DNA of 64,000 nucleotides from HGM04593 sp045646965 (GTDB lineage Bacteria; Bacteroidota; Bacteroidia; Bacteroidales; Bacteroidaceae): positions 12,662 through 76,661 of the forward strand of contig JAZRLR010000003.1 in the NCBI GenBank assembly GCA_045646965.1. Reading direction: 5' to 3'. This document shows positions 35,344 through 46,813 of this stretch, piece by piece; within the stretch, counting starts at the first letter, position 1, and the number at the start of each line of letters is the position of its first letter. The position numbers and the translations under genes are program-made. The notes below the pieces were generated by a model. It searched no databases. It saw only the letters and a list, made by a program, of their open reading frames with translations, and was not told where the DNA came from.

Positions 35344-38300
35344 TTACTTGAACTCGTCCCAGCTCTTAACGGGCATCTCATTTATGTTTATCTTGCAGAA
35401 AGCGTGTATGAAGGCACTTGCAAGACGCGCATTTGTGATAAGAGGAATGTTGTGGTCAATAGCTGCACGACGTATTCTGTAACCATTGGTGAGCTCACGT
35501 TTTGTGTGGTTCTTGGGAACATTTATAATGAGGTCGAAACGGTGCTCCGAAATCATCTGCATTACATTGTTCTCGGCATCGGGGTCCTCGTCGGGCCACA
35601 TTACGGGTGTAGCACTTATTCCGTTCTCGTTGAGGAATTTCGCAGTACCCGATGTAGCGTAGATATTGTATCCCTTTGATGCGAGCATCTCGCTTGCCTC
35701 GAGCAAATCTACCTTTGATTTAGAAGCTCCCGAAGATACCATTACATTCTTCTCGGGCACATTGTAACCAACTGCAATCATAGCGTTGAGCAATGCCTCT
35801 TCGAAGTCGTCGCCGATACATCCCACCTCACCGGTAGATGACATATCCACACCGAGCACGGGGTCGGCCTTGTGGAGACGAGAGAACGAGAACTGCGATG
35901 CCTTAACACCGATGCAGTCGATATCGAAGGCCGACTTGTCGGGACGGCTGTAGGGAGCGCCAAGCATAATGCGTGTAGCTGTCTCAATGAAGTTGCGTTT
36001 CAAAATCTTTGAAACGAAGGGGAACGAACGCGATGCACGCAAGTTACACTCGATAACCTTCACCTCGTTGTTCTTTGCAAGGAACTGAATGTTGAAGGGG
36101 CCCGAGATGTTGAGCTCTTTCGCAATGCGACGGCTGATTTTCTTTATGCGACGTGCTGTTTCGAAGTATATCTTCTGTGCAGGGAATACCAATGTAGCGT
36201 CGCCCGAGTGCACTCCGGCAAACTCTACGTGCTCCGAAATAGCATACTCCACTACCTCACCGTTCTGTGCTACGGCGTCGAACTCAATCTCCTTTGTGTC
36301 AATCATAAACTGTGACACAACCACGGGGAACTCCTTCGAAACGTCGGCTGCCATCTTCAGGAACTCGTGCAACTCCTCCTCGTTGTAGCATACGTTCATC
36401 GCAGCACCCGAGAGCACATAAGAGGGACGCACAAGCACAGGGTAACCTACCTTGGCCACGAACTCCTCCATATCCTCGAGGCTTGTGAGCTCTTTCCAAG
36501 CAGGCTGGTCGATGCCGAGCTGGTCGAGCATAGCCGAGAATTTGTGACGGTTCTCTGCACGGTCGATTGAGAGGGGCGATGTACCAAGGATAGGCACCGA
36601 CTGACGATGCAATTTCATCGCAAGGTTATTGGGAATCTGTCCACCCACCGACACAACCACTCCGCCGGGCTGCTCAAGGTCGATGACGTCGAGCACGCGC
36701 TCCAAAGAGAGCTCGTCGAAATAGAGACGGTCACACATATCGTAGTCGGTAGACACAGTCTCGGGGTTGTAGTTAATCATAATTGACTTGTAACCGAGCT
36801 TGCGAGCTGTCTGCACAGCATTTACCGAGCACCAGTCGAACTCAACCGATGAACCTATGCGGTATGCACCCGAACCAAGAACCACAACAGCCTTGTCGGT
36901 CTTGTAGTAGTTCACATCGTAGCCTTTGGCACCGTATGTCATATAGAGATAGTTGGTGAGCTCGGGGTGCTCCGATGCAACTGTATTGATGCGCTTAACG
37001 GCGGGAAGGATATTGAGTTCCTTACGACGTGCACGCACTGCGAGGTTACCGCTCTCCATATTCTTCTCCTCTTTCAACACAAAGCGAGAAATCTGGAAGT
37101 CAGAGAATCCGAGTACCTTTGCCTGACGAAGTACCTCCTCGGGAATCTCCTCAAGAGTGTTATATCCCGAAAGCACCTCTTTATAATCTACGATATTCTT
37201 GAGCTTGCCCAAGAACCAGGGGTCAATCTTTGTAAGCTCGCTGATGCGCTCAACTGTGTAGCCCTGCTCCAAAGCCGATGCGATAGAGAAGATACGCATA
37301 TCGGTGGGGTTTGCAAGCTCCTCGTCGAGGTCGTCGAAGTGTGTGTGCTCGTTGCCCACGAATCCGTGCATACCCTGTCCAATCATACGCAATCCCTTCT
37401 GGATAACCTCCTCGAAGGTGCGACCGATTGACATAATCTCGCCGACCGATTTCATACTTGAACCAATCTGACGTGATACGCCCGCAAACTTTGTCAAGTC
37501 CCAACGAGGTATCTTACAGATGAGGTAATCGAGCTCGGGAGCCTTGTATGCAGAGTTGGGAGTACCCATCTCGCCAATCTGGTCGAGTGTGTAACCCAAA
37601 GCAATCTTTGCAGCCACGAAAGCGAGAGGATAACCTGTAGCCTTTGAAGCAAGTGCCGATGAGCGGCTCAAGCGGGCGTTCACCTCGATAACGCGGTAGT
37701 CGTTTGTCTCGGCGTTGAAAGCGTACTGAATGTTACACTCACCCACGATACCCAAGTGACGAATAGCCTTCACCGAAATCTCCTGCATAAACTTAACCTG
37801 CTCTTCTGTGAGTGAACAGGTGGGAGCAACCACGATAGACTCACCGGTGTGAATACCGAGGGGGTCGAAGTTCTCCATACTTGCAACTGTGAAACAGTGG
37901 TCGTTGGCATCGCGTATCACCTCGAACTCAATCTCCTTCCAGCCCTTCAAAGACTCCTCTACAAGAATCTGATTCGAGAAGGTGAATGCGCTCTCTGCGA
38001 GTTTGATGAAGCTCTCTTCGTCGCGACAGATACCGCTACCGAGGCCACCGAGTGCATACGCTGAACGCACCATAACGGGGAAGCCAATCTCGTGTGCAGC
38101 CTTGAGAGCATCTTCCATACTCTCCACAGCCTGGCTCACGGGAGTCTTCATAGGAATCTCGTCGAGTTTCTTTACAAAGAGGTCGCGGTCCTCGGTGTAC
38201 ATAATAGCCTCTACCGATGTACCGAGTACCTTAACGCCGTATTTGTCGAGAATACCCTGCTGATAAAGCTCTGTACCGCAGTTGAGCGCTGTCTGTCCAC

Positions 38301-38565
38301 CAAATGCCAAAAGAATACCGTCGGGACGCTCTTTCTTGATAATTTCCTCAACGTTGTGTACATCTACAGGGAGGAAATATACCTTGTCGGCAATACCTTC
38401 TGATGTCTGAATAGTTGCCACGTTGGGGTTTATCAGCACCGATTGAATACCCTCTTCGCGCAGAGCCTTGAGAGCCTGCGAACCCGAATAGTCAAACTCA
38501 CCTGCCTGGCCGATGCGCAACGCACCCGAACCGAGCAGCAATACTTTTTTCAACCTTTCTTTCAT
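35344..38565 (-). CDS. carB: Carbamoyl-phosphate synthase large subunit
   Basis: 1073 residues, full length. Two homologous ATP-grasp halves are visible (KVLLLGSGALRIGQAGEFDYSG near the start and VVLGSGAYRIGSSVEFDW in the middle), with a C-terminal MGS-like allosteric domain (ASKGYNIYATSGTAKFL). It makes carbamoyl phosphate for arginine and pyrimidines, and needs the glutaminase subunit CarA. No carA gene is present in the window: the gene 20 bases upstream is a PurF-type amidotransferase instead. Confidence 0.95.
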   Translation of the reverse strand: MKERLKKVLLLGSGALRIGQAGEFDYSGSQALKALREEGIQSVLINPNVATIQTSEGIADKVYFLPVDVHNVEEIIKKERPDGILLAFGGQTALNCGTELYQQGILDKYGVKVLGTSVEAIMYTEDRDLFVKKLDEIPMKTPVSQAVESMEDALKAAHEIGFPVMVRSAYALGGLGSGICRDEESFIKLAESAFTFSNQILVEESLKGWKEIEFEVIRDANDHCFTVASMENFDPLGIHTGESIVVAPTCSLTEEQVKFMQEISVKAIRHLGIVGECNIQYAFNAETNDYRVIEVNARLSRSSALASKATGYPLAFVAAKIALGYTLDQIGEMGTPNSAYKAPELDYLICKIPRWDLTKFAGVSRQIGSSMKSVGEIMSIGRTFEEVIQKGLRMIGQGMHGFVGNEHTHFDDLDEELANPTDMRIFSIASALEQGYTVERISELTKIDPWFLGKLKNIVDYKEVLSGYNTLEEIPEEVLRQAKVLGFSDFQISRFVLKEEKNMESGNLAVRARRKELNILPAVKRINTVASEHPELTNYLYMTYGAKGYDVNYYKTDKAVVVLGSGAYRIGSSVEFDWCSVNAVQTARKLGYKSIMINYNPETVSTDYDMCDRLYFDELSLERVLDVIDLEQPGGVVVSVGGQIPNNLAMKLHRQSVPILGTSPLSIDRAENRHKFSAMLDQLGIDQPAWKELTSLEDMEEFVAKVGYPVLVRPSYVLSGAAMNVCYNEEELHEFLKMAADVSKEFPVVVSQFMIDTKEIEFDAVAQNGEVVEYAISEHVEFAGVHSGDATLVFPAQKIYFETARRIKKISRRIAKELNISGPFNIQFLAKNNEVKVIECNLRASRSFPFVSKILKRNFIETATRIMLGAPYSRPDKSAFDIDCIGVKASQFSFSRLHKADPVLGVDMSSTGEVGCIGDDFEEALLNAMIAVGYNVPEKNVMVSSGASKSKVDLLEASEMLASKGYNIYATSGTAKFLNENGISATPVMWPDEDPDAENNVMQMISEHRFDLIINVPKNHTKRELTNGYRIRRAAIDHNIPLITNARLASAFIHAFCKININEMPVKSWDEFK

Positions 38566-38585
38566 ATCCTTATTGTTATTAATTC

Positions 38586-40466
38586 CTATTTATATAAATA
38601 TGTCTCATAATACTCTACAAACGCTTCGTTCACGAGGCGATTTCCACCGGGTGTGGGATATATTCCACTGAAATACCAGTCGCCCAAGTGGTTGGGGCAC
38701 GCCGAGTGCAAGCCCGACAGGCTCTGGAACACAAGTTCCAGGTCGGCTTTCAAATCTACGGGCTTTAACAGCTCACCGATTTTTACCGAAATCTCGTCGG
38801 GTGTAAAAGGCTTGTATATGGCGCGGGTGCAGTTAATCTGCTCGGCGTCGGTTTTTTTGAGCTCGTCGAGACAAGCCTTGTATGTGCTGTCGATGAGGGC
38901 ACGCTTTCCGCGCTCGTAGAGCAACTCAAGGGCTGCTTTGAAAGCGACGAAGTGGTCGAATTTCTCCATATCGATACCGTAGTAGTCGGGGTAACGAATC
39001 TGGGGCGACGACGATACCACAATAATCTTCTTGGGCTCGAGGCGGTCGAGAATATTCAAAATACTCTGCTTGAGGGTTGTACCGCGCACTATACTATCGT
39101 CGATTACCACAAGATTGTCCACCTTGGGTTTTATGGTGCCGTATGTAATATCGTAGACGTGTGCTGCAAGGTCGTTGCGCTTGTCACCTGTAGAGATGAA
39201 TGTACGCATCTTGATATCTTTATTTGCAACCTTTTCCTGACGCACTTTCTTTGTAACTATATCTTTGAGTTCCTCGGCTGTGAACTGTTTTCCCGAGTTA
39301 AGCTCTTTCACCTTCCACTCGTTGAGATACTCCTCCATGCCCTCAACCATTCCATAGAATGCCATCTCGGCAGTATTGGGGATAAACGAGAAGACTGTAT
39401 TGTCGAGGTCGTAATCGATAGCTTTGAGAATCTGATCCTTGAGGTTAGAGCCGAGCATCTTGCGCTCTTTGTAGATATCTCCGTCGTTTCCGCGGCTGAA
39501 ATAGATGCGCTCGAAAGAACAGGGAAGGAACGCCTTTTGAGGCAAGATGTCCTCGCGACGCAATTCTCCGCTCTTTGTAACGATGATTGCCTCGCCGGGA
39601 TTTAGTTCTATCACATCCTCGGCCTTGAGGTTCATAGCTGTCTGAAGAGCGGCACGCTCGCTGGCTACTACAAAAACCTCGTCATTGGCATACCAATAGG
39701 CGGTGCGCACACCCCAGGGATCGCGCATCACAAACATCTCGCCACTACCTGTCACACCGCAGAATACATATCCGCCGTCGAGCATAGGTGTAGAGGTGCG
39801 CAATACATTGGCTATATCGAGACGCTCCTCAATGGCCAATGTGATATCCATTCCCTTGAGCCCCTCCTGCTCACACTCCTTGAAGACGCGCTCCACCTCG
39901 CGGTCGAGACGGTGTCCCATTAGCTCGAGCATAATATATGTGTCGGCGTGTACGCGGGGATGCTGTCCGTGTGATACAAGTTCGTGGAAAATATCATCGA
40001 CATTTGTGATGTGGAAGTTTCCACAAAGGGCAAGGTTTTTTGCTCTCCAGTTATTGCGGCGCAAGAAGGGGTGCACATACTGCATTCCGGTCTTTCCTGT
40101 TGCCGAGTAGCGAAGGTGTCCCATATAGAGCTCACCTGCGAAACCGAAATGACGGTAGGCATACTCGGCATTGCCTTTCATATCTTTGGGGTGATTTTTT
40201 ACATCCTTGTAAGCAGCATCAAAAACCTCGGAAATAGCACCCGAGCCCTCGGCACGCTCACGCGACATATAGTCTTCACCGGGAGAAGCCTTAAGTTTCA
40301 CGCAAGAGATACCCGCGCCTTGCTGTCCTCGGTTATACTGTTTGTTCATCAACAGAAACAGCTTATTCATACCATAAGCCCACGTTCCATATTTCTCTTT
40401 GTAATAATTGAGAGGCTTGCGCAAGCGAATCATCGCAACACCACACTCGTGCAGTAAAGGTTCCAT
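38586..40466 (-). CDS. PurF-type amidophosphoribosyltransferase, long form
   Basis: 626 residues, longer than classical PurF (about 500). The class II glutaminase domain begins MEPLLHECGV, so Cys8 would be the nucleophile after removal of a short propeptide. RGQQGAG and GHLRYSATG follow. The phosphoribosyltransferase domain carries the PRPP loop VVIDDSIVRGTT (453-464). It would make phosphoribosylamine from PRPP and glutamine. The length and the insert rich in EEL/KKVRQEK (about 395-415) suggest a Bacteroidales-specific subfamily, which may differ from housekeeping PurF. Confidence 0.8.
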   Translation of the reverse strand: MEPLLHECGVAMIRLRKPLNYYKEKYGTWAYGMNKLFLLMNKQYNRGQQGAGISCVKLKASPGEDYMSRERAEGSGAISEVFDAAYKDVKNHPKDMKGNAEYAYRHFGFAGELYMGHLRYSATGKTGMQYVHPFLRRNNWRAKNLALCGNFHITNVDDIFHELVSHGQHPRVHADTYIMLELMGHRLDREVERVFKECEQEGLKGMDITLAIEERLDIANVLRTSTPMLDGGYVFCGVTGSGEMFVMRDPWGVRTAYWYANDEVFVVASERAALQTAMNLKAEDVIELNPGEAIIVTKSGELRREDILPQKAFLPCSFERIYFSRGNDGDIYKERKMLGSNLKDQILKAIDYDLDNTVFSFIPNTAEMAFYGMVEGMEEYLNEWKVKELNSGKQFTAEELKDIVTKKVRQEKVANKDIKMRTFISTGDKRNDLAAHVYDITYGTIKPKVDNLVVIDDSIVRGTTLKQSILNILDRLEPKKIIVVSSSPQIRYPDYYGIDMEKFDHFVAFKAALELLYERGKRALIDSTYKACLDELKKTDAEQINCTRAIYKPFTPDEISVKIGELLKPVDLKADLELVFQSLSGLHSACPNHLGDWYFSGIYPTPGGNRLVNEAFVEYYETYLYK

Positions 40467-40526
40467 AGTTTTTTATATATTTTCAGTCAAAATATCGTAA
40501 CAAAGCGTTTAAATCGCATATCTTTC

Positions 40527-40558
40527 GTAAAGATACAAAAAAAGTCGTTTCCACGAAA
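40527..40558 (-). promoter_or_regulatory. Promoter of the PurF-type gene, with a dyad over the -7 box
   Basis: Minus strand: TTTC (40558-40555), 19-base spacer, TATCTTTAC (40535-40527). The -7 box is half of a 17-base palindrome TATCTTT-N3-AAAGATA (40519-40535). The -33 box lies within the upstream terminator stem. Confidence 0.5.
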
Positions 40559-40562
40559 CGAC
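40537..40562 (-). terminator. Terminator of a small minus-strand transcript
   Basis: Stem GTCGTTT/AAACGAC (40544-40550, 40556-40562), 5-base loop, then seven T residues on the minus strand. No recognised gene ends here, which points to the small transcription unit upstream. Confidence 0.75.
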
Positions 40563-40573
40563 CACAATAAAAA

Positions 40574-40771
40574 TCAACAAACAACAAAAATATCGCGCTT
40601 TGCAGCGAGTGAATGCATTGAACAAATCGCAGAAGTGCAATTTATTCTCACATTTCGTTTAATTTCTTTAGAAGAACTACCCATACAAAGCGCAAGTAAA
40701 ATATTTGTCAATTTCTCATTCTGCAAGAAAGACGCCTGCCACGGGAGCCCGCGCAAAAGTCCCCTTCTCAC
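40574..40771 (-). CDS. Possible 65-aa LuxR-type HTH-like small protein
   Basis: From GTG at 40771. Residues about 24-60 (LLALCMGSSSKEIKRN, then a TSAICSMHSL segment) recall the recognition helices of LuxR-type HTH domains (LxLGxSxKEIA...TVxxH), but match only in part and are cysteine-rich. The start would fall almost at the transcription start. It may be a real orphan HTH peptide, a decayed gene or chance. Confidence 0.25.
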   Translation of the reverse strand: MRRGLLRGLPWQASFLQNEKLTNILLALCMGSSSKEIKRNVRINCTSAICSMHSLAAKRDIFVVC

Positions 40772-40778
40772 ATTGCCT

Positions 40779-40810
40779 GCAAAGATAAATAAAATATTTA
40801 TAGGCTCAAA
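40779..40810 (-). promoter_or_regulatory. Promoter of the small minus-strand transcript
   Basis: TTTG (40810-40807), a 19-base spacer and TATCTTTGC (40787-40779): a perfect consensus promoter with no annotated gene behind it. Confidence 0.65.
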
Positions 40811-40861
40811 CTTTCGCGCGACTATTTATATAAGATTTTACGCGTTTTTTTGCAGGAATAT

Positions 40862-40892
40862 TTTGCGCATTGTTTTTTATCACTATCTTTGC
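40862..40892 (+). promoter_or_regulatory. Promoter of tRNA-Thr
   Basis: TTTG (40862-40865), 18 bases, TATCTTTGC (40884-40892), about 50 bases ahead of the tRNA. Confidence 0.6.
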
Positions 40893-40942
40893 AGCGCAAA
40901 AGGGCAAAAAACAAGCTACGAGCGCCCCTGCAATGATATTAT

Positions 40943-41015
40943 GCCAAATTAGCTCAGTTGGTAGAGCAACTCATTCGTAATGAGTAGGTCTGGGGTTCGA
41001 GTCCCCAATTTGGCT
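40943..41015 (+). tRNA. tRNA-Thr (CGT)
   Basis: A 73-base cloverleaf: acceptor GCCAAAT/ATTTGGC, D stem GCTC/GAGC, anticodon stem ACTCA/TGAGT with loop TTCGTAA (anticodon CGT), T arm TGGGG-TTCGAGT-CCCCA, discriminator T. A CCA does not follow directly. Confidence 0.96.
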
Positions 41016-41019
41016 CACC

Positions 41020-41040
41020 AAGCCGGGGAACTCCCGGCTT
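41020..41040 (+). terminator. Hairpin behind tRNA-Thr
   Basis: Stem AAGCCGGG/CCCGGCTT with a 5-base loop, 4 bases after the tRNA. The following T-tract is weak (ATATCTTTTC), so the tRNA transcript may continue into trmN6, which starts 22 bases later. Confidence 0.5.
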
Positions 41041-41061
41041 ATATCTTTTCATATAGCATAA

Positions 41062-41772
41062 ATGTCGAACAGCTTCTTCAAATTCAAAAAATTCACGATA
41101 GAGCAGGAGCACTGCGCAATGAAGGTGGGCACCGACGGATGCCTGCTTGGAGCGTGGTTCTGCACCGACGACTGCAAGAAGATACTCGACGTGGGCAGCG
41201 GCAGTGGGCTTATCGCCCTTATGGCAGCGCAACGCAGCGACGCCGAAGTCACAGGCATCGAAATAGAGAAAGAGGCGGCAGGGCAAGCTGCCGAGAATGT
41301 AAAGAATTCTCCGTGGAAAGAAAGAGTAAAAATAATCTGCGACGATTTCACGCGCTTCTCTCCCCCACACACTTTTGACGCAATTGTAAGCAACCCGCCC
41401 TACTTCACAAACAGCCTAAAATGCAGCAGCGAAAAGAAGACGCTTGCACGACACAACGACACACTCTCACCCGAAATTTTCTTTAAAAAATCGAAAGAAC
41501 TACTTTCGGAGAACGGACGAATTTCCATTGTAATACCCACCGATGCACTACCCGAGTGGCAATTGAGTGCAACTATTGCAGGGTTTTCGACACAGCGCAT
41601 CGCGCTCATTCACACCACGCCAAAGAAAGCCGCAAAGAGAGTTCTTGCAGAATTTTCGAGGAAGGTATGCAATACCCCCCGCACAGAAGATATCATACTC
41701 GAAACCTCCCCCGGAACATACAGCGAGAGAGCGTGCGAGCTGCTGCGCGACTTTTATCTAAAAATCGGCTGA
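41062..41772 (+). CDS. trmN6: tRNA1(Val) A37 N6-methyltransferase (TrmN6/YfiC)
   Basis: 236 residues. SAM-binding motif LDVGSGSGL (42-50) and the N6-adenine signature NPPY (111-114) are both present in class I methyltransferase order, with FKFKKFTIEQEHCAMKVGTDG, typical of the family, at the start. It methylates A37 of tRNA-Val. It is directly downstream of tRNA-Thr. It faces the lipid kinase gene convergently, with 20 bases between them. Confidence 0.85.
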   Translation: MSNSFFKFKKFTIEQEHCAMKVGTDGCLLGAWFCTDDCKKILDVGSGSGLIALMAAQRSDAEVTGIEIEKEAAGQAAENVKNSPWKERVKIICDDFTRFSPPHTFDAIVSNPPYFTNSLKCSSEKKTLARHNDTLSPEIFFKKSKELLSENGRISIVIPTDALPEWQLSATIAGFSTQRIALIHTTPKKAAKRVLAEFSRKVCNTPRTEDIILETSPGTYSERACELLRDFYLKIG

Positions 41773-41792
41773 TGTAAAATTATTTCAAAAGA

Positions 41793-42884
41793 TTATTTCT
41801 TGCGCTTGCGCTTGTAGATTTTTGCCATATCGGGCAAAGCGGGCATTTGCGGGAGCATACCCTTCAAGTCTTGAACATTCACTTTGGGAAGGTTTAGTTC
41901 CATTTTGGGCAGGGTTATCTCCATCGCAGGAACAGTTCCGCTGAAGAGGTCGAAAAGTTGCTTGTACAAAGGCACGTCGGCAGGTTTTCCGTCCCACCCC
42001 GGAGCCGCAAGCACCATAAGGCCGCGCGGCACAATCTCCACAAGAATTTCAGCATCCATTTCGGCAGGCTCGCCATCGAAATGCACAGGCCCCGGTTTCT
42101 CTCTTTTTATTTTAAGCCACTTTGCCTCAAGGGTTTTTATGTGACCATTCTTGTCGAGCGAGCGACCAAACAGCTGGCTCAAGATAACAGGCACATCCAC
42201 CGCGGGGAAAGGCTCCCACACGGTGATACTCAAAAGCCCGTCACACATAGAAGCCGTAGGACTTATGTATGCGTTATTTCCATACTGCGCCGCATTGCCG
42301 CAGGCAATCAGGAAAGCCTTGTACTCTATCTCAAAAGAGTCGCTCTCGAGACGATAGACAGCTGGTTTATATTTAAGCCAGTCGAGAAGAGTCTGGTGCA
42401 TATACCCGATGAGACCGCGACGGCTACCGTGAGCGAAGCTATTGCTCACAATCGCATCGAATCCCATTCCGCAAGTACAGAAGAAAGGCAGGCCGTTTAT
42501 TCTTCCATAATCGACCGCCATAGACTCCGAGGCATTTATAAATTCGATAGCCTTTTTCACATCTATGGGCACTCCAAGGTGTCGCGCAAGACCATTACCC
42601 GAGCCGCAAGGAATTATTCCAAGAGCCACATTTGTATCGACAAGCGAGCGCGCCACCTCGTTCACAGTGCCGTCGCCACCCACCGCAACCACCGCATCAT
42701 ATCCGGCAGCTACAGCGTCGCGGGCAAGTTCACAGCCGTGCGCAACATATTGCGTCTCCTTTATTTCAAACTCGAAACGAGATTTGTCCAAAAGAGAATT
42801 TATCAACCCGGGGATGCTGCGCTTTCCGCCCACACCCGACTTTGGATTGACTACAAACAATATTTTTTTCTTAAGCTCTGTCAT
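41793..42884 (-). CDS. Diacylglycerol/lipid kinase family protein (YegS type)
   Basis: 363 residues. The DAGK catalytic domain carries VNPKSGVGGK and GGDGTVNE (69-76), then the beta-sandwich C-terminal domain. After about residue 300 there is an added tail with short repeats (LPKMELNLPKV) ending in a strongly basic KIYKRKRKK, which could hold the protein to acidic lipids. It phosphorylates a lipid such as diacylglycerol, a ceramide or a sphingoid base; Bacteroidales do make sphingolipids. The substrate is not decided by the sequence. Confidence 0.85.
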   Translation of the reverse strand: MTELKKKILFVVNPKSGVGGKRSIPGLINSLLDKSRFEFEIKETQYVAHGCELARDAVAAGYDAVVAVGGDGTVNEVARSLVDTNVALGIIPCGSGNGLARHLGVPIDVKKAIEFINASESMAVDYGRINGLPFFCTCGMGFDAIVSNSFAHGSRRGLIGYMHQTLLDWLKYKPAVYRLESDSFEIEYKAFLIACGNAAQYGNNAYISPTASMCDGLLSITVWEPFPAVDVPVILSQLFGRSLDKNGHIKTLEAKWLKIKREKPGPVHFDGEPAEMDAEILVEIVPRGLMVLAAPGWDGKPADVPLYKQLFDLFSGTVPAMEITLPKMELNLPKVNVQDLKGMLPQMPALPDMAKIYKRKRKK

Positions 42885-43192
42885 AAATCATAAACCACTG
42901 CAAAGATATATACAAACGAGCGAGAAATGCGAAACTTGTTTGAATATTTTCGCAGCCACCACATAAAAACAAATTCTTACAGCAAAAGATATCGAAGCAC
43001 CCACAGCAACACACAACACCTTCATAAAATTCCATACACGCACAACTATAAATTAAATTATATAATAAATTATAAAAAATTTCGGATAATCGACAATTCA
43101 TACTATCTTCGCGTTTTGAAACGGACAGATAACTTTTATCTATCCACAAAGGCATTTTATGCATCTATTTGTTTAGATTTTAAAAACATTTT
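42885..43192. other. Divergent spacer between lipid kinase and lon
   Basis: AT-rich, with no gene. It holds the minus-strand -7 element TATCTTTGC (42908-42900) for the lipid kinase, 16 bases ahead of its ATG, and the lon promoter at 43080-43112. Confidence 0.6.
43080..43112 (+). promoter_or_regulatory. lon promoter
   Basis: TTTC (43080-43083), a 20-base spacer and TATCTTCGC (43104-43112), giving a leader of about 75 bases before the ATG at 43193. A small dyad CGTTT-N2-AAACG follows the -7 box. No CIRCE-like element is seen. Confidence 0.5.
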
Positions 43193-45667
<2,475 letters not shown>

Positions 45668-46798
45668 GTGGAATTTAAATTATTACATACAGACAGTGGC
45701 AGCAAAGCCCGCGCAGGCGTCTTGAGCACGGCTCACGGCAACATTCTCACCCCCATTTTTATGCCGGTGGGAACCGTGGGCTCTGTGAAAGCTGTACAGA
45801 TGCCCGACCTTGTGACAGATGTGAAAGCACAGATAATTCTAGGCAACACCTATCACCTATATCTGCGTCCGGGCCTCGATGTACTTGAGAAGGCTGGCGG
45901 CCTGCACAAGTTCAATAGTTGGGAACACCCCATACTCACCGACAGCGGAGGCTTTCAGGTTTTTTCGCTCAAGGATATACGTAAGATGAACGAGGAGGGC
46001 GTGGAGTTCCGTTCACACATCGACGGCTCGAAACATTTCTTCTCGCCCGAGCGAGTTATGGACATCGAACGCAGCATAGGCGCCGATATTATTATGGCAT
46101 TTGACGAGTGTACACCGGGCACAGCCGACTACAACTATGCAAAGAAATCTATGGAGCGCACACACCGCTGGCTCGACCGCTGTATTGCGCGCCTCGCCGA
46201 GACAGAACCCAAATATGGCTATGAACAGCAGCTCTTCCCCATAGTTCAAGGATGTGTCTACCCCGACCTGCGCCGTCAGTCGGCAGAATTCATCGCATCG
46301 AAAGATTGCGTGGGCAATGCCATAGGTGGTCTTGCCGTGGGCGAGCCCGCCGAGAAGATGTATGAGATGATTGAGGTGGTGAACGAGATTCTGCCCACCG
46401 AGAAACCACGCTATCTGATGGGCGTGGGCACCCCCGCAAATATTCTCGAAGGCATAGAGCGCGGAGTAGATATGTTTGACTGCGTTATGCCCACACGCAA
46501 CGGTCGCAACGCAATGCTTTTCACCAAGCAGGGTATTATGAATATGCGCAACGAGAAGTGGAAATATGATTTCAGCCCCATAGAAGAGGACGGTGCCTCG
46601 TTTGTGGATACACAATACAGCCGCGCTTATCTGCGCCATCTCTTCGTTGCACAGGAGTACCTTGCGCTGCAAATAGCGTCGTTGCACAACCTCGCTTTCT
46701 ATGTGTGGCTCACACAGGAGGCACGCAAGCATATCCTCCTCGACGACTACGCATCGTGGAAGAAAAATATGTTGGAACAGGTTACACGCAGGCTATAA
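45668..46798 (+). CDS. tgt: Queuine tRNA-ribosyltransferase (Tgt), zinc cysteines missing
   Basis: 376 residues from a GTG start directly after the lon TAA. Catalytic regions are intact: ILTDSGGFQVFSL with the substrate-binding aspartate, and the nucleophile region MFDCVMPTRNGRNAM. The C-terminal zinc site, normally CxCxxC followed by a distant His, reads GASFVDTQYSRAYLRHLF here: all three cysteines are absent, while the later His (SLHNLAFY) remains. The enzyme inserts preQ1 or queuine at position 34 of tRNAs. The structural role of zinc must be met in another way. Confidence 0.9.
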   Translation: MEFKLLHTDSGSKARAGVLSTAHGNILTPIFMPVGTVGSVKAVQMPDLVTDVKAQIILGNTYHLYLRPGLDVLEKAGGLHKFNSWEHPILTDSGGFQVFSLKDIRKMNEEGVEFRSHIDGSKHFFSPERVMDIERSIGADIIMAFDECTPGTADYNYAKKSMERTHRWLDRCIARLAETEPKYGYEQQLFPIVQGCVYPDLRRQSAEFIASKDCVGNAIGGLAVGEPAEKMYEMIEVVNEILPTEKPRYLMGVGTPANILEGIERGVDMFDCVMPTRNGRNAMLFTKQGIMNMRNEKWKYDFSPIEEDGASFVDTQYSRAYLRHLFVAQEYLALQIASLHNLAFYVWLTQEARKHILLDDYASWKKNMLEQVTRRL

Positions 46799-46813
46799 AT
46801 TTTATTTATTACT

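Larger units (their letters stand above)
40537..40773 (-). ncRNA. Candidate small transcript (about 235 nt) with own promoter and terminator
   Basis: A full promoter at 40779-40810 and a strong terminator at 40537-40562 bracket 235 bases on the minus strand between tRNA-Thr and the PurF-type gene. The interval has no similarity I recognise to 6S, tmRNA, RNase P or SRP RNA. It contains a 65-codon frame from a GTG at 40771 (listed separately), which would be leaderless. It may be a small RNA, a small mRNA or both. Confidence 0.45.

Noticed and set aside
34953..41015. tRNA genes as integration targets of the island
   Set aside because: Both tRNAs are intact and more than 25 kb from the integrase; no integrase or duplicated tRNA end is nearby.
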